From positions 668,001 to 732,000 of the forward strand of contig JBBBDQ010001274.1 of the NCBI GenBank assembly GCA_037127315.1: DNA of 64,000 bases, in the 5' to 3' direction. The translations under genes were made by a program, and so were the position numbers. The notes below the pieces were generated by a model, which was not told the DNA's origin, did no database searches, and was given only the letters and a program-made list of their open reading frames with translations. The DNA is from Ascarosepion bandense (Eukaryota > Mollusca > Cephalopoda > Sepiida > Sepiidae). This document shows positions 11,988 through 23,336 of this stretch, piece after piece. Every line of letters starts with the position of its first letter. The stretch's first letter is position 1.

Positions 11988-12444
11988 TATGCAACGGTCT
12001 TTATTATAATAGAGAGCAATAGTTTTATTTTCAAGAATATAAACATTTGTAAAATAAATAGATTTTGGTAATTTAAAAATTCTACTGAGATACCAGAAGT
12101 TTATTTTCAAGTTCCCCCTATTCACGCATATTTAAGTTCCTAAATTATCCTGTTAATTATTGTTTTTTGTTTATTTATTTATTTATTTTTTTTGTTAATG
12201 TAAATTGATTTTAATTATTAAAAGTATGCATACTGGTAATATTTATTACTGTAACATAGCGAAATAAGTATTTTCTTCATTTTCTGTTCCATAAATGGTA
12301 CCTGTAAGAGAAATCCCAAATTGTTTCTCTGAAATTGACCTTTTTTGTAAGGATCACTTTGGTTCCGATATAAAGAAATATATTTTTTTAAAAAGGAAGA
12401 ATAAAGAAATTATTTCTCGTGGAGAAAATAGACGATTGAAGATA
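11988..12444. other. AT-rich spacer
   Basis: Nothing recognised. It includes a (TTTA) stretch at 12168-12187. Confidence 0.6.
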
Positions 12445-12880
12445 AGTAATGTCAGTTCTTCAATATGGCAGTGAATGCTGGACAATGTCATCGAAGTTGA
12501 AGAAAAAACTTGAAGCAATTGAAATGTGGTTCTACAGAAGGATGATGCGGATATCATGGATCAAACAGTTAAGCAATGATGATCTTTTGAAAAGGATGGA
12601 AACGAAAAGGAAATTAATACTGAGCATCAGGAAGAGATAGCTCAAGTTCCTGGGACATCCATTGAGGAAGGAGGGCTTAGAGAATCTGATACTAGAAGGA
12701 CTAGATAGAGGGGAAGGACAGACATGGGAAAGCCGCGTGTAAAGTACTTAACTAGCCTGAGCGGGTGGATAGCAGAACGAGGGTTGCGTGGTGTAACAGG
12801 AGAAAGTGTGCTAAGATAGGGAAACGTGGAAAGCCATGATAGCCTACATCCTGAAAGGACAAGGCACATAGAAGAAGAAT
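12445..12880 (+). pseudogene. APE-type LINE family E, C-terminal fragment
   Basis: The open stretch 12449-12640 encodes VLQYGSECWTMSSKLKKKLE, then WFYRRMMRISW, SNDDLLKRMETKRKLILS and IRKR. A stop follows, after which the frame continues LKFLGHPLRKEGLENLIL. The GSECW and WFYRRM(M/L)RI(S/P)W motifs are diagnostic of this LINE tail. The 3' end is catcctgaaaggacaaggca, then gaagaag. It is a 5'-truncated, dead copy. The minus-strand frames at 12642-12869 and 12752-13057 are its antisense shadows. Confidence 0.75.
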
Positions 12881-13375
12881 GCTAGAAGATGGACAACGAA
12901 CAATAAGAAAAATTAAGAGAAAAAAACGAAAAAAAAAACTGATGAAGACAGAAGTAAATGACAGAGAAATAGTGAACAAGTCAAAATATGCCGTGCGTGA
13001 AAGGAAAGAGATTTGCGTCAAGATAAGGAGAGGGTTGAAAAACGAGATATTGTACATTAGTCAGTAAAACGATCAGGCAAACGAGAGTGAAGCGAGTAGA
13101 CTGTTTACGCTTAAAGTGAAGCTAGCTTGTCAAATCTAAGACGTTCGTTATCGGGTGACAAGGAAAAGACAGAAAAAGAATTAAGTCCTCTGTAAATTTA
13201 ATATCGCTAACTGACGGAAGTTTATATTTCTTGGTCGAGACTAGGCCTTTACAAAATACGACCTGCGGGCCATAGGCAGCCCGCAAAACTACCAAGTGTG
13301 GTTCGCGAAGGGTTTCAAAAATAGTACATTTTTGTGGTCAAGTCTTTCAGAACTCTGACGAACGTGGCTCGCCAC
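12881..13375. other. Purine-rich tail and unassigned spacer
   Basis: 12881-13060 is A/G-rich and follows the LINE end. 13070-13375 has nothing recognised; a short GC-rich inverted pair, tgcgggc and gcccgca, lies at 13263-13286. Confidence 0.5.
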
Positions 13376-13465
13376 AATATCTTTTGTAGCTCTTAATAAA
13401 TTTTTCCCCTTTGTTATTTCTCTTAAATTTTGTTCCGCCATCCATTTACTCAAGCTCGTTATTAT
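13376..13465 (-). pseudogene. APE-type LINE family E, short C-terminal relic
   Basis: The minus strand encodes LSKWMAEQNLREITKGKN followed by LLRATKD. This matches the terminal motif of the plus-strand copies, for example MAERGLGEISRGKVLRA at 37.7 kb and MAREGLGEITRKQNLLRT at 18.4 kb. It is the only member of the family on the minus strand here. It lies inside a 102-codon open frame (13289-13597) whose other parts are unrelated. Confidence 0.65.
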
Positions 13466-13964
13466 AGAGAACTTTTTCTTTTCAAAAGGATGACACATCT
13501 GTAAACTGTATGTATTTCGCCTATCGATCTGAGCATTGGAAAAAAATCCGAATAAAAAAAATACATTCACCGGAATCCATCTCGGGAAAACTACCACTTG
13601 ATCCGACGTGCTTTACTGCTCGGCAACGAATAACGTTAACAGGTGTGGGGGGGGGGGGGGCTATTTTCGATTTTTAAGGAGAGCACAACTTTTCCATTAT
13701 TTTCTCGAAAGCTGCCCAGATTTATATCCGAAACGTAAACAAAGCAATTACTAAAGAATTAGTGGATTTATTTTTCATCCGACATTTTTATTACTAAATT
13801 ATTTTATTACAATTATGGGGGGCGCTAGTCTCATAACTGCCGGAAAACATTTGCTTAATTAAGGTATTGTCGATCCTCGCAGGTCGATAAACGTAATACA
13901 CAATATTTAAAAAAAATATGACGTCTATTTCAAATGCGAAATGCCCACTATAATAACGCTTGCA

Positions 13965-14003
<39 letters not shown>

Positions 14004-15196
14004 AAAATACGGGCATAATTCAAAAGGAAATAAATTTAACACGGGAAAAGAACGACCGAAAGCAAAACCACGAACTAAATAAATCAAACTTAAGAAATCG
14101 AAGCTAGAGGAGACAGACATGAGCTTAGTGTTGGTCAAGATGGAATGGAAGGACGAAGGTAAAGAAAAATAGTCAACGAGACGAAGAAAGATGGCTTTCT
14201 ACTAAAAATAAAGTGACAGATCGATAAACGAATGAATAAATAAATTAGTGTCTGCCTGAAAGGTTTACGACAAAGCAGGAATTCTCGCGCCACGTCACGT
14301 CGACGAGAAACGAAAACGGCACGAGAAGACGCTCCTAGTCAAATGATAATCATGCTTCGCAACAGAGAGCCGATTGGCCGGATGTACAGTGTTTGCTTAT
14401 TGCTGGACCCATCGATCATATAAACTGCTGAACTGTTTAGAATTGTCCGCTGATCATCCCTCGATTCAGCGCTATAATTCATGGACAGTTGTCATTAGCA
14501 ATTCGAGAAAATATATAGCTGAAGGTATAACGACTAAACTAAATTATCTATGGAAAGAGGAGAAGAAGAGAGAAAGATAGGGGAGTTTTTTTTTTAATGG
14601 GTATCTAATCAGGGGAAGAGAAGAAAATAACTGAAGTTGTTTGGAAAGTAATGCAGTATTTTCAATAAGGAAATGAAAACGGATACAAGCATTAAAAGTT
14701 ATAAATCTATAGTAAAGTAAATATCATTTGCTATTATAATTGTTCAATGCTTAAAACTTCTTTTTTACATTTCTGCTAGTTTTGATATAAAGAAATAAGT
14801 GATATGAAATGATATCTACTTTATTTCTGAAAGTTCAAAACTAAAATAAAATTGACGTTTTAATTTCTAACTAGCAGATTGTTACAAATAGTTGAATTCT
14901 GAATTTGAATCTATGATAAGATGAGTTGTGCCAGGTATTACTGGTAATTTAATGGAAACTGACTCAAGGGTACAGAATAAATATTTTTTATTTATTTGCT
15001 TTAATGAGAATAATTTTATATTCGAGGTGACAAATGATCGTTAATGAGGCGGATATTGGTAGTAGTTTGTTGAAAGTCCGTTTTTGTATTCGAGAGTTTT
15101 GAAGTCAGCGCTTGACAGTAGTCGTAGTCATGTAATAAATAGTTGAGTTTCAATTTACAGTGTTTTTTTTTTTTTTTCAGGCCTAAGCATGACAGC
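13466..15196. other. Unassigned region with G14 and (TA)n tracts
   Basis: Contains a run of 14 G at 13647-13660 and (TA)n at 13969-14000. 14270-14360 is GC-richer with several CpGs. The rest is AT-rich. No gene is recognised; the 68-codon frame at 14374-14580 shows no known motif. Confidence 0.5.
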
Positions 15197-15466
15197 AGAT
15201 TTCGGCTGGGAACTGAGAAATTGGAGAGCCGAGTTTAAATTCCAGTTGAACTCCTTGCATTCACTTACGCGCAAATACCCTTGGGAAATCATTCTCGTCC
15301 CCTTAGTTTTGGATTTAATAACAGAATAGTTTGGGTTCTGTAGTTTTGGCAACTAATCTACCGCAGCAAGTAATGGCAATGTACTGCGAAATAATCTGCC
15401 CAGTCAGTCATGTCTCTTTCGTGACATGATCGTCCAAGCGTGTATCACGTATGGCTCTTAACTCTG
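15197..15466 (+). mobile_element. OR-type SINE, 5'-truncated and diverged
   Basis: It begins inside the tRNA-like head at tcggctgggaactgagaaat. It keeps the B-box region in mutated form (gagtttaaattcc), then acttacgcgcaaataccctt and ctaccgcagcaagtaatggc, the hairpin catgtctctttcgtgacatg (one stem mismatch), and gcgtgtatcacgtatggc. It directly follows a T run at 15163-15177. Confidence 0.75.
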
Positions 15467-15768
15467 AACTGAAGCATGACAGCAATATGATTAGCAGGTG
15501 ACCTCTTAACTTCTTCTTCACGCGTGACTGGTTTTCTTCTGACGGTCGCATCTCTTTTCATCATTCTCACCATCTCTTCTTATCGTTTAGTTCAAAGGTG
15601 TTAGCATTAATCCTTTTGACTAGGCTCCGAGACTCTGGCACGAAACTTCGTAACAATCAACTAATGAAAGAAATACGAAGGCATTAAGAATGATTCAACA
15701 CTGTGTACGTGACATAACAGTTTTATTTAAATTTTCAACTGTTGTGGCGAAATCTTCTTCGCCAAGTT

Positions 15769-15799
<31 letters not shown>

Positions 15800-16305
15800 G
15801 TTAGGGACCGGAAGTAAGACACAGAAACAAGAAGGTAGGTTCAAACAGTGTATTAGAATAACAAGAACATATATACAAAATAAACTGTTTGCATTCATCA
15901 GAATAGAAGTGTAAGTTCAAACGGTATATTTACGCTGCGTCTCGACTGATAAAGGCTTCCTTCCTAACCTTATGTTTGAAGTATTGTACAACGTCAATAT
16001 CTTGATTATGTTATAATATAATCTTCGAATTAAATTTGCTAGTCAAATTTTGCTGTCTTACAACTGTCACTCAGCTGCGTCACAGCTGCGTCCCCGGAAG
16101 TCACTCCGGCTATTATTTATAGCAGGAGGAAGAGTCCATTCCACGTAAAAGGGCACCATAACACCAACAGAGTTTTTTGTTTTTTGTTTTTTTTTAGTGG
16201 GGGGGGGGGGTAAAACTACTTTTTATTAGGTGGTTTGAAGAGAAAACAGTATCATGCTTTTAAGAAAATAAAATAAATGCAAAAGTTAAGTCATTACACA
16301 ACATA
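15467..16305. other. Spacer with (GTT)n, a short transposon-like relic and a G12 tract
   Basis: (GTT)n lies at 15766-15794. The RLGRKP-type relic is listed separately at 15943-16041. T-rich sequence runs into G12 at 16199-16210. No gene is seen; the frames through (GTT)n are chance. Confidence 0.6.
15943..16041 (-). repeat. RLGRKP-type relic, inverted relative to 17.3 kb
   Basis: The minus-strand translation gives NIIKILTLYNTSNIRLGRKP. Copies at 17327-17580 and 58975-59115 give the same pattern, ILT-x(3)-NxxN-x-RLG(R/K)KP. At DNA level the match to 17328-17425 is close over about 95 bases (both hold gatattgacgttgtacaata). The block may be a helix-turn-helix fragment of a Tc1/pogo-type transposase, but that is inference. 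Confidence 0.5.
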
Positions 16306-16858
16306 TTAAGTTGTTCAGAAAATAATGTCCGATTGTTAAATTAAATTTTAGTCTTGAATTAACGTCAAAATAGGAAACCTGAACATTCTCAATATCGAGT
16401 TACAAGATTAGTTATGCCTTTACAATAAAGAAAAAAACTCTAACAAATTCTTTAACTAAATCTCTGAATGCAGTTTCTGCATCTTTTTTGCAACAATATG
16501 TCTTTTGATCCTGATAAATGCCGACAAATACTTGACAAAGTGTTAATCAGTGAGCGAGAGTTTAGCGGAATATAGTGGATATGGCAAAGTCACGTCGATT
16601 TTCGCGGTGTCATTCGGTCAACATGTCACCGAGAATTGTCATGAAGCAGAATTGGACGTAGTCGATCAACAAGTGCCGGTCGTATTTTGCTTAAGTAAAT
16701 GTGCATTTCATCCAGTTGCTGACAGTAAACTTCGACAGTAATGCTTTGGTTGGATTATGCTGTAATGGATATCACTATCTGCGGATCACCAGACAGTCAC
16801 CATAATCTTCTGCTGGTATAATGTCGGTTTTGGAAAGTATTTGATCCACTTCTGTACA
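16306..16858 (-). pseudogene. Mariner-type DNA transposon, C-terminal half, degenerate
   Basis: The minus-strand translation gives VYCQQLDEMH and then RLRPILLHDNSR, the classic mariner block ending in the second catalytic aspartate (HDN). Upstream, broken frames give SGSNTFQNRHYTSR and SGDPQIVISIT, where mariner transposases normally have a WW-containing block. Downstream, ETAFRDLVKEFV matches the mariner C-terminal region. The terminal inverted repeat lies at 16306-16330 (ttaagttgttcagaaaataa), preceded by TA. The 5' half was not found: an OR-type SINE starts at 16866. Stops and frameshifts are numerous. Confidence 0.75.
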
Positions 16859-16865
16859 AGTCATT

Positions 16866-17158
16866 ATTCGATATCGGCTCGGAACGAGAAACCGGGGAGC
16901 CGAGTTCGAATTCCAGCTGAATCCATTGTATTCACTTATGCGCAAATACCCTTGGGAAAGGTATTAATCCGTCTCTTCCTTCCAGTTATGGGTTAAATAG
17001 CAGGACAGATTGGGTTCTATAGCCTTTGACGGCAACCAGTCTACCGCAGAAAGCAATGGCAACCTACTGCGGGATAATCTTCTGCCCAGTCAGTCATGTC
17101 TCTTTCGAGACATGATCGCCCAAGCGTGTATCACGTATGCCACTTAACTGAGTGAATG
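16866..17158 (+). mobile_element. OR-type tRNA-derived SINE, slightly 5'-truncated
   Basis: It lacks the first 20 bases or so and starts cgatatcggctcggaacgag. The B box gagttcgaattcc is intact, and taccgcagaaagcaatggca is present. It has a perfect tail hairpin (catgtctctttcgagacatg) and ends gtatcacgtatgccacttaa. It lies just beyond the degenerate mariner and seems to cut it. Confidence 0.85.
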
Positions 17159-17326
17159 AAACATTCTCAGAAATAGCATTGAATATATTTCAAAACGTCG
17201 AACTCATTCACTTATACTGAGTTCATGTGTATTCATTGATCGCCTTTTCCTTGTTAATTTTTTTGAGATGGTTCAATATTCTTGAATGTTGGCACCAATT
17301 ATCTGTGAAATTTCTGACTTTGTTTG

Positions 17327-17580
17327 ACTAGAAAATTTAATTCGAAGATTAAATTATGACATAATCTAGATATTGACGTTGTACAATACTTCAAACATAA
17401 GTTGAGGAAGAAAGCATTCATCAATGATGGAAAGAGCGATAACAGTTACTGGGCTTGAAAAGAGACAATAATGACATAGCCAAGATGTTGACGCTTAACA
17501 ATACTTCAAACAAAAGGTTAGGAAGGAAACCTCTATCAATACTAGAAAGAACGATAAAAGTTAGTGGACTTGAAAAGCTT
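17327..17580 (+). repeat. RLGRKP-type relic, two tandem units
   Basis: Unit 1 (about 17327-17460) reads ILTLYNTSNIS, stop, GRK with ERAITVTGLEK. Unit 2 (about 17461-17580) reads DNNDIAKMLTLNNTSN, then KRLGRKPLSILER and IKVSGLEKL. The spacing is about 115 bp, and a one-base shift separates the frames. The unit at 58975-59115 gives NKRLGKKPPLILER and ITATGLEK. Conservation of the peptide over the DNA between 17.5 and 59.0 kb points to a once-coding origin. The 40-residue pattern resembles the DNA-binding end of Tc1/pogo-like transposases, without proof. Confidence 0.5.
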
Positions 17581-18404
17581 TTTATCTGAAAAAATTGTTT
17601 TAAGAGAAAGATTTAAAAAATTTCATCCGAAAGTATCATTGGATGCTCAGTCAATGAGTATCGAACTTTTTTGTAAGGAAACGTTTTATATTAGCATCAC
17701 CATTAGAGATAAAAAGGGCAGATGATAGACTTTGTTCCCACCCCGATAGCCATTAAGTGACGAAAAGCCGAATACGAGTAGCACTGGGTGCTAGATGTTT
17801 CCTTTTAAGAAAAACATCAATATTAACGTTGCTTTACCGTACTTTTCTTAGTATGATCAACTTGAGAATATGTTTAGGTATTATTTGAAAACGATTCTTG
17901 ATCTCTGTGCTTAATTTGAAAAGGAAACTGTTCAGGATGTTTCTATGTTCGTTGATGTTACGGTTCATTGGTCATAATCATAAATTAATAACAAACGATA
18001 AGACAAATCATTATTTGCATCTGATCAAATACGACTGGTTTTACAGTGATTGAGCGACATCGCCCATGAAGATGTAAAGAAATCGACCAGCTAGGCATAA
18101 TGCAGAAACAAGAAGTGCCGGTTTTTGCTTTTGTCTTACTGGGCAGCAATGTTTAACTGAACTAGAAGCCTCATTCCAAGTGTGACCAACCATTCTTTTT
18201 TCTCCAAGCAACAATTTGCGGAAGTGGCACTTAACAATAACAACTGAAGTTGTCCAATTTTTCTCTAGATGGTCTTGCTATTAAAACGACAAAAAGTTTA
18301 TTAATTGTAAAATAATCAGTCGTTTTTCAATGTTCTTTATTTTTATTTGTCTTTATTTCATTTTATCAGTCAGAAAGCAGAAAGATGTTACAGACGTTTA
18401 TGCA
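17581..18404. other. Unassigned spacer
   Basis: No recognisable gene or repeat. It may include further degenerate sequence of the RLGRKP element, but every frame is broken by stops. Confidence 0.5.
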
Positions 18405-18560
18405 TAACCCACAAAGCGGGCTTGTGTAAACGGATGGCAAGGGAGGGTTTAGGAGAGATAACAAGAAAACAAAATTTATTAAGAACTACGAAGGACAAGA
18501 AATTGCAGGGAGACATGATTGCCTACGTCCCGTGGGGGCATTGCTCGTAGGAGAAGAAGA
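18405..18560 (+). pseudogene. APE-type LINE family E, last 50 codons and 3' end
   Basis: Encodes LCKRMAREGLGEITRKQ, then NLLRTTKDKKLQGDMIAYV. The 3' terminus gattgcctacgtcccgtggg ... gaagaagaa matches the ends of the copies at 8.2, 12.9 and 37.8 kb. It is 5'-truncated and encodes only the terminal peptide. Confidence 0.7.
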
Positions 18561-18611
18561 ATTGATTAACGATCTCACTATGCTACTTTTTAAATTACCT
18601 AAATTCAAACG

Positions 18612-19661
18612 TAATTCATTATTATTATTATTATGTAATTTATCATCAAATTTCGATTTCTGCTATGGTCGATTTCTGCTACCAACCACGTCTGCGCGAA
18701 GACCTAAGGCAGGTTGTGGCGCGTTGTTATGGCTCCATTTCATGTTTTTTCTATCTCCCCTATCATCCCTAGCGTTACACAGACATAGTTCTCCTTAGTG
18801 TGTGGGCTGTACTTAATAAGACAATTTTTTGTATATCTCTTAAGCTGGGGTTTCCAGGAATTCTTTCAATGTGTTGTTTTGTTCCATTTTTTATCATTCC
18901 AAGTGCACCCACTATCACTGGCACGACTCTTGTTTTCAATTTCCACATTTTTTCTATTTCAATTTCCAGGTCTTTATATTTTGACAGTTTTTCAAATTCC
19001 TTGGTTGCTATGTTACAATCCGCTGGATAAGCCATATCAATCAACAGACAAGTTTTCTCTTTCTGATTTTTAACAATAATGTCTGGCCTATTTGCTTCAA
19101 TTTTCTGTCTGTGTAGATGGTGTAATCCCATAGAATGGTGACATCTTCTGTTTCTGTAACCGGTGCTGGGTGATGTTCATACCAGTGTTTGTTTACAGAT
19201 TTTCCATAGTTTTTGCACATTGCCTAATATAAACATTGCCCCACTCTATCGTGGTGATTTTTATTTTTATTTGGGGCAAGTACAGAACAGCCTGAGATTA
19301 GATGGTTTATTGTTTCTTGGTGTTTATCACAAAACATGCATTTTGGATCCATATTATTATGTATAATATTTGCCTGAAAGTTTCTAGTCAAAAGACTTTG
19401 GTCTTGCGCTGCAAGAATAAAGCCTTTAGCCCCAGACTTTCAGCCAGATGTACGTAACCATCGATGAGTATTAACTTTATCAACATTGGATTTATTGGCA
19501 CGTTCTGGATGTTGGGCATGCAGAGGTTCGTCTTGATAGCGTTGCTTCATCTGTTCAAGAGTTTTACCTTTGGCTTTCATTTTCATATTTTTTGTCGCAA
19601 TAGTTGGTTCTTGGCTTCTGTTATGCTTTTTTACAGAATCTAATAAATTTAAATCTTGTTT
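18612..19661 (-). mobile_element. R4/Dong-like retrotransposon, copy 2, 5'-truncated (endonuclease end)
   Basis: The 3' end abuts (TTA)5 at 18620-18634 and the truncated 5' end abuts the long (TTA)n at 19662. The copy encodes the endonuclease half of the family. The intact stretch 18775-19131 reads RPDIIVKNQKEKTCLLIDMA, then KYKDLEIEIEKMWKLKTR and VVPVIVGALGM. It has the RPD, downstream D and K pattern expected of the restriction-like nuclease that nicks the target in R2-superclade elements. Upstream (19200-19480) the zinc-knuckle region is degraded. The long plus-strand frames here (such as 18798-19073) are antisense shadows. Confidence 0.85.
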
Positions 19662-19700
19662 GTATTATTATTATTACTATTATTATTATTATTATTATTA

Positions 19701-19742
<42 letters not shown>
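19662..19742. repeat. (TTA)n microsatellite between two retrotransposon copies
   Basis: About 26 TTA units with single variants (ACT at 19676-19678, TCA at 19700-19702). It joins the 5' truncation point of copy 2 to the 3' end of copy 3, so both same-strand insertions share this array. Confidence 0.95.
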
Positions 19743-19743
<1 letters not shown>

Positions 19744-20187
19744 GTCATTTTTCATCCTATTTCGATTTCTGCTTTGGTCTCACTACCAACCAAGTCTGCG
19801 GGGAGATCTAAGGCAGGTCGTGGCGTGTTGTTATGGCCCCATTTCATGTTTTTCTATCTTCCCTATCATCCCTAGCGTTACATAGATAAAGTTTTTCTTA
19901 GTGTGTGGGCTGTACTTAATAAGACAATTTTTTGTATATCTCTTAAGCTGGGATTTTCTATTTCAATTTCCAGGTCTTTATATTTTGACAGTTTTGCAAA
20001 TTCCTTGGTTGCTAGGTTACAATCCGCTGGACAAGCCATATCAATTAATAGACAAGTTTTCTCTTTCTGGTTTTAAAAAAATAATGTCTGGCCTGTTTGC
20101 TTCAATTTTTCTGTCTGTGTAGATGGTGTAATCCCATAGAATAGTTACATCTTCTATTTCTGTAACCGGTGCTGGGTGATGTTCAGA

Positions 20188-20715
20188 TCAATGTTTGTTT
20201 ACAGATTTTACATAATGTTTGCACATTGTCCAATATAAATATTGCCCAACTATATCGTGGCGATTTTTATATTCATTTGGGGCAAGCACAGAACAGCCTG
20301 AGATTAGGTGGTCTAATGTTTCTTGGTGTTTATCACAAAACCTGCATTTTGGATCCATATTATTATGCATAATATTTGCCTGAAAGTTTCTCGTGAAAAG
20401 ACTTTGGTCTTGTGCTGCAAGAATAAAGCCTTCAGTTTCAGGCTTTAATCCAGATGCACGTAACCATCTATGTGTATTAATTTTGTCAACATTGGATTTA
20501 TTGGCACGTACTGGATATATTTTTGCCGCAATAGTTGGTTCTTGGCTTCTGTTTTGCTTTTCCACTAACTGTAAATCTTGTTTGTATTTACTGCCTTCTT
20601 TTATTATTGAATATTTTTTCTTTCTTTTTTCATGTTGCCTTATTAATTGTATCATCCAATCCTTTGTTGTTTCTATGTATGTTAGTAAGCCAATAGTTGT
20701 TGTCTTGTATGACAA
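20188..20715 (-). pseudogene. Copy 3: connector and zinc knuckle of the retrotransposon protein
   Basis: An uninterrupted 175-codon stretch. It begins MSYKTTTIGLLTYIETTKDW and contains NTHRWLRASGLKPETEGFIL, then MDPKCRFCDKHQETLDH and LISGC. The cysteines and histidine form C-X2-C-X8-H-X4-C, the spacing typical of the nucleic-acid-binding knuckle between reverse transcriptase and endonuclease in R2/R4-type elements. Compared with copy 4, about 40 codons are missing between AAKIYPV and the matching point (copy 4 has KNMKMKAKDKALEQMKQ here). The frame closes at VNKH, just before the nuclease part. It is dead as a whole protein. Confidence 0.8.
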
Positions 20716-21903
20716 TTCCAGCTGAATAAGACCTCTTCCACCTTCTTTACGGGGGTATGTATAGACGGTCTACATCAGCCTTTGGATGATGCATCTTATG
20801 CTTAGAAAGAAGCTTTCTTGTTTTAGCATCCATTCGCCTGATGTCGTTTAGAGTCCAGTTTAAGATGTTGAAACTATATTGGACGACTGGGATTGCAAGG
20901 CTATTAATGGCCATAACTCTGTTCTGAGAATTCAATTCCATTTTTAATATCATTCGTTTTTAATATCATTCATAGTACTCTTTACGCACTATTTCTTTCA
21001 TTTTTTTTATGGTGAATGTTTTCACTCTCATTTACACCTAGGTATTCATAAGCTTCTTCTGGTTTCAATTATTTTATTGTTACAGCAGGGTCTAAACTAA
21101 TTGAGGATGTTTCTTGTATTGATCCACGTAAAACTAGCTTTAGCACATTTATTCAAATTGAATTTCATTCCAATGTCTTTGCTGAAGCATTTTACAGTTT
21201 GCAGAAGACCTTCCAGCTCATTATCATTCTTTTCTTTAAGTCATCCATGTAAAATAGATGGCTTATTTTCTTTTGGCCTATTTTATAACCACATTCTGTC
21301 TTATTAGGTTGACTGGTTACTGCTATTAATGATATGCAGAATAGTAATGGAGACAAAGAATCACATTGAAATATACCTCTTTTGATGCTTATTTCATCAG
21401 ACTTATAGGTTCCATTTATATGATTGAGGTAAAGGGTTGTTTTTCATATAGACATGCACTGTTTGATGAAATTGATGATGACGGGTGATATATTTTATAT
21501 ATGTAAAGTCTTTAAAATCCAGTCATGTGGCACACTATCGAATGTCTTACGATAATCTATCCAGGCAATACTAAGATTTTTCTTTGAACTGTAGCAGTTT
21601 TCCAGGATCAATTTGTTAATAAGCAATTGGTCGTTACATCCATAAAGCCACGTTTGAACCCTTTTTGTTCAAGCGGTATCATGTCATTTCTTTCTAAGAA
21701 TAAATATGTCTGTTTTATTAAAATAGATGTTAATAATTTATATATTGTCGGAAGGCATGTAATTGGTCTGTAGTTTTTCGGGTTGTTTATGTCACCATTC
21801 TTGGGTAGAAGAAATATAATTCCTTTGGTCATCCATGCAGGAATTTTAGTGGGATCGTCAACCATTTCTTGGTGTTCTTTGGTTAGCTTTTTATGTGCTG
21901 TAT

Positions 21904-23336
21904 TTAAATAATATAGCCAAATTTAGGAATTTTATCTATACCTGGGAATTTCCAATTGTGTGCATTTTTTAGTGCAAATTTAACATCCTCTTCTGTAATT
22001 CCAGCCCATGTCTGTTCTGGTTTATTTTTGATTCGTTCTATTTCTTGTGCAATCCAATCTACTTCTTTGTTATGTTCTTTGGGGCAAGCCCATATCTTTT
22101 CCCAGAACTGTGTAACTTCTTCCATTCTGGGAGGGGGAGGGACTGTCACTTCAATTCTTTTTTTACCTATTTCCCTGTAAAATTTATTTGCATCGGTTTG
22201 AAAAATCTTGTTTTGTCTGTAAAATCTTGATCTTTTCTCATAGCGTCTTATTCTTTGAGCCTTCACTTGTATTTTTTGCTTTAGTTTTTCCTTAGTTGAT
22301 AGGACTTCATTTTCATTTCTAATGTATTTTCTTTCGACTCTTCTGCTTTTCCTAGTTCTTACATTTATTCCTCTACTCAGTTCATCCAGTACTGATAGTT
22401 CACTTCTAAATTGTTCGATTTCTTTTAATATTTTTCTTTTCCAAGGTGGATCTTCATGTCTGCGAGACTGCCTTGTTTTTAATTTGATGTTCAATTTTTT
22501 TGTTGCTGCTATTGCTGATGCATATATTACTTCATTGAGATTTGTATGAGTGTCTTCATCCAAAATTAATTTGAGTGCTGCATTGTAGAGCTTAATAGTT
22601 CGGAGGTTACGCTTTGTTGGTTGTAATTTTGGGAGCTGTTCTCGTTCTGACTTATATGGTTCTTGATTTCTTCCTTGGCTTCTTGTATACTGTTCTTATT
22701 TTCTGTCAAATAATTCTGTTCAATGTGTTCTGAACTCGTTTATTTTCGTGTTTTAACTGACTCAGATCACACCTTTCCAGCACTTTTAAACTTACAGCAT
22801 TATCTTCACAGAGATTTGTGTGTATCACGGTTTCTACATTATGACCTGTGGCTTGTTTGATGTTATTACTTTTTATTTCTGATTCCGGTTCATTTTCATA
22901 TTTTGTTGATTCGTCTCTTCTGGTTACAATTCTTTTAATTTCATTAATTTCAGCCTCTGTCAATTGGTTATTACGAATAATGTTTATTTTCGTCAATAAA
23001 CTTTTTATTTGCTTGATCAACTTTTCACGCCAAATGTCATATGTTTGGCGAGTCATATTTTTTTGAGGTTTGAGTAACGCTTCATGAAATGCAGTCATAA
23101 CGACTTTGTACACCTCACGAGACCATTTTATTTTTTCTTTCTTTAAATATACGGTTGTAGATCTAGCTGGAGAATTTTCAGGACCATCATTAGGATTATC
23201 CTGGTTGTGGGGACCGGAAGATTCATTCTTTGTGTAGGAGTTTGTTCCTATGGCAGATTTTTCGACCTCAGGTAGGTTCCCTCCTGAAGAACGGGCTCCC
23301 TATTTATCCACTGGAAGAGCCATACTGGACTTTTTA
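21904..23336 (-). pseudogene. Copy 3: N-terminal region upstream of the reverse transcriptase
   Basis: Two open stretches carry this region. 22706-23113 reads MYKVVMTAFHEALLKPQK, then TRQTYDIWREKLIKQIKSLL, and is hydrophilic. 21904-22563 begins MDEDTHTNLNEVIYASAIAA and continues KRKILKEIEQFRSELSVLDE with a basic arginine-rich stretch (RRYEKRSRFYRQNKIFQT), ending NAHNWKFPGIDKIPKFGY, the start of the reverse-transcriptase domain. The region between them (22564-22705) needs a frame change. N-terminal parts of this class usually bind nucleic acid, and the lysine/arginine richness fits. I see no clear C2H2 finger. Confidence 0.7.

Noticed and set aside
13647..13660. G-quadruplex at G14 (and G12 at 16199)
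   Set aside because: Plain homopolymer runs, prone to sequencing error, without flanking G tracts or a gene to regulate.
16550..16741. 63-codon plus-strand open frame
   Set aside because: Antisense to the mariner block containing HDN; the minus-strand reading is the conserved one.
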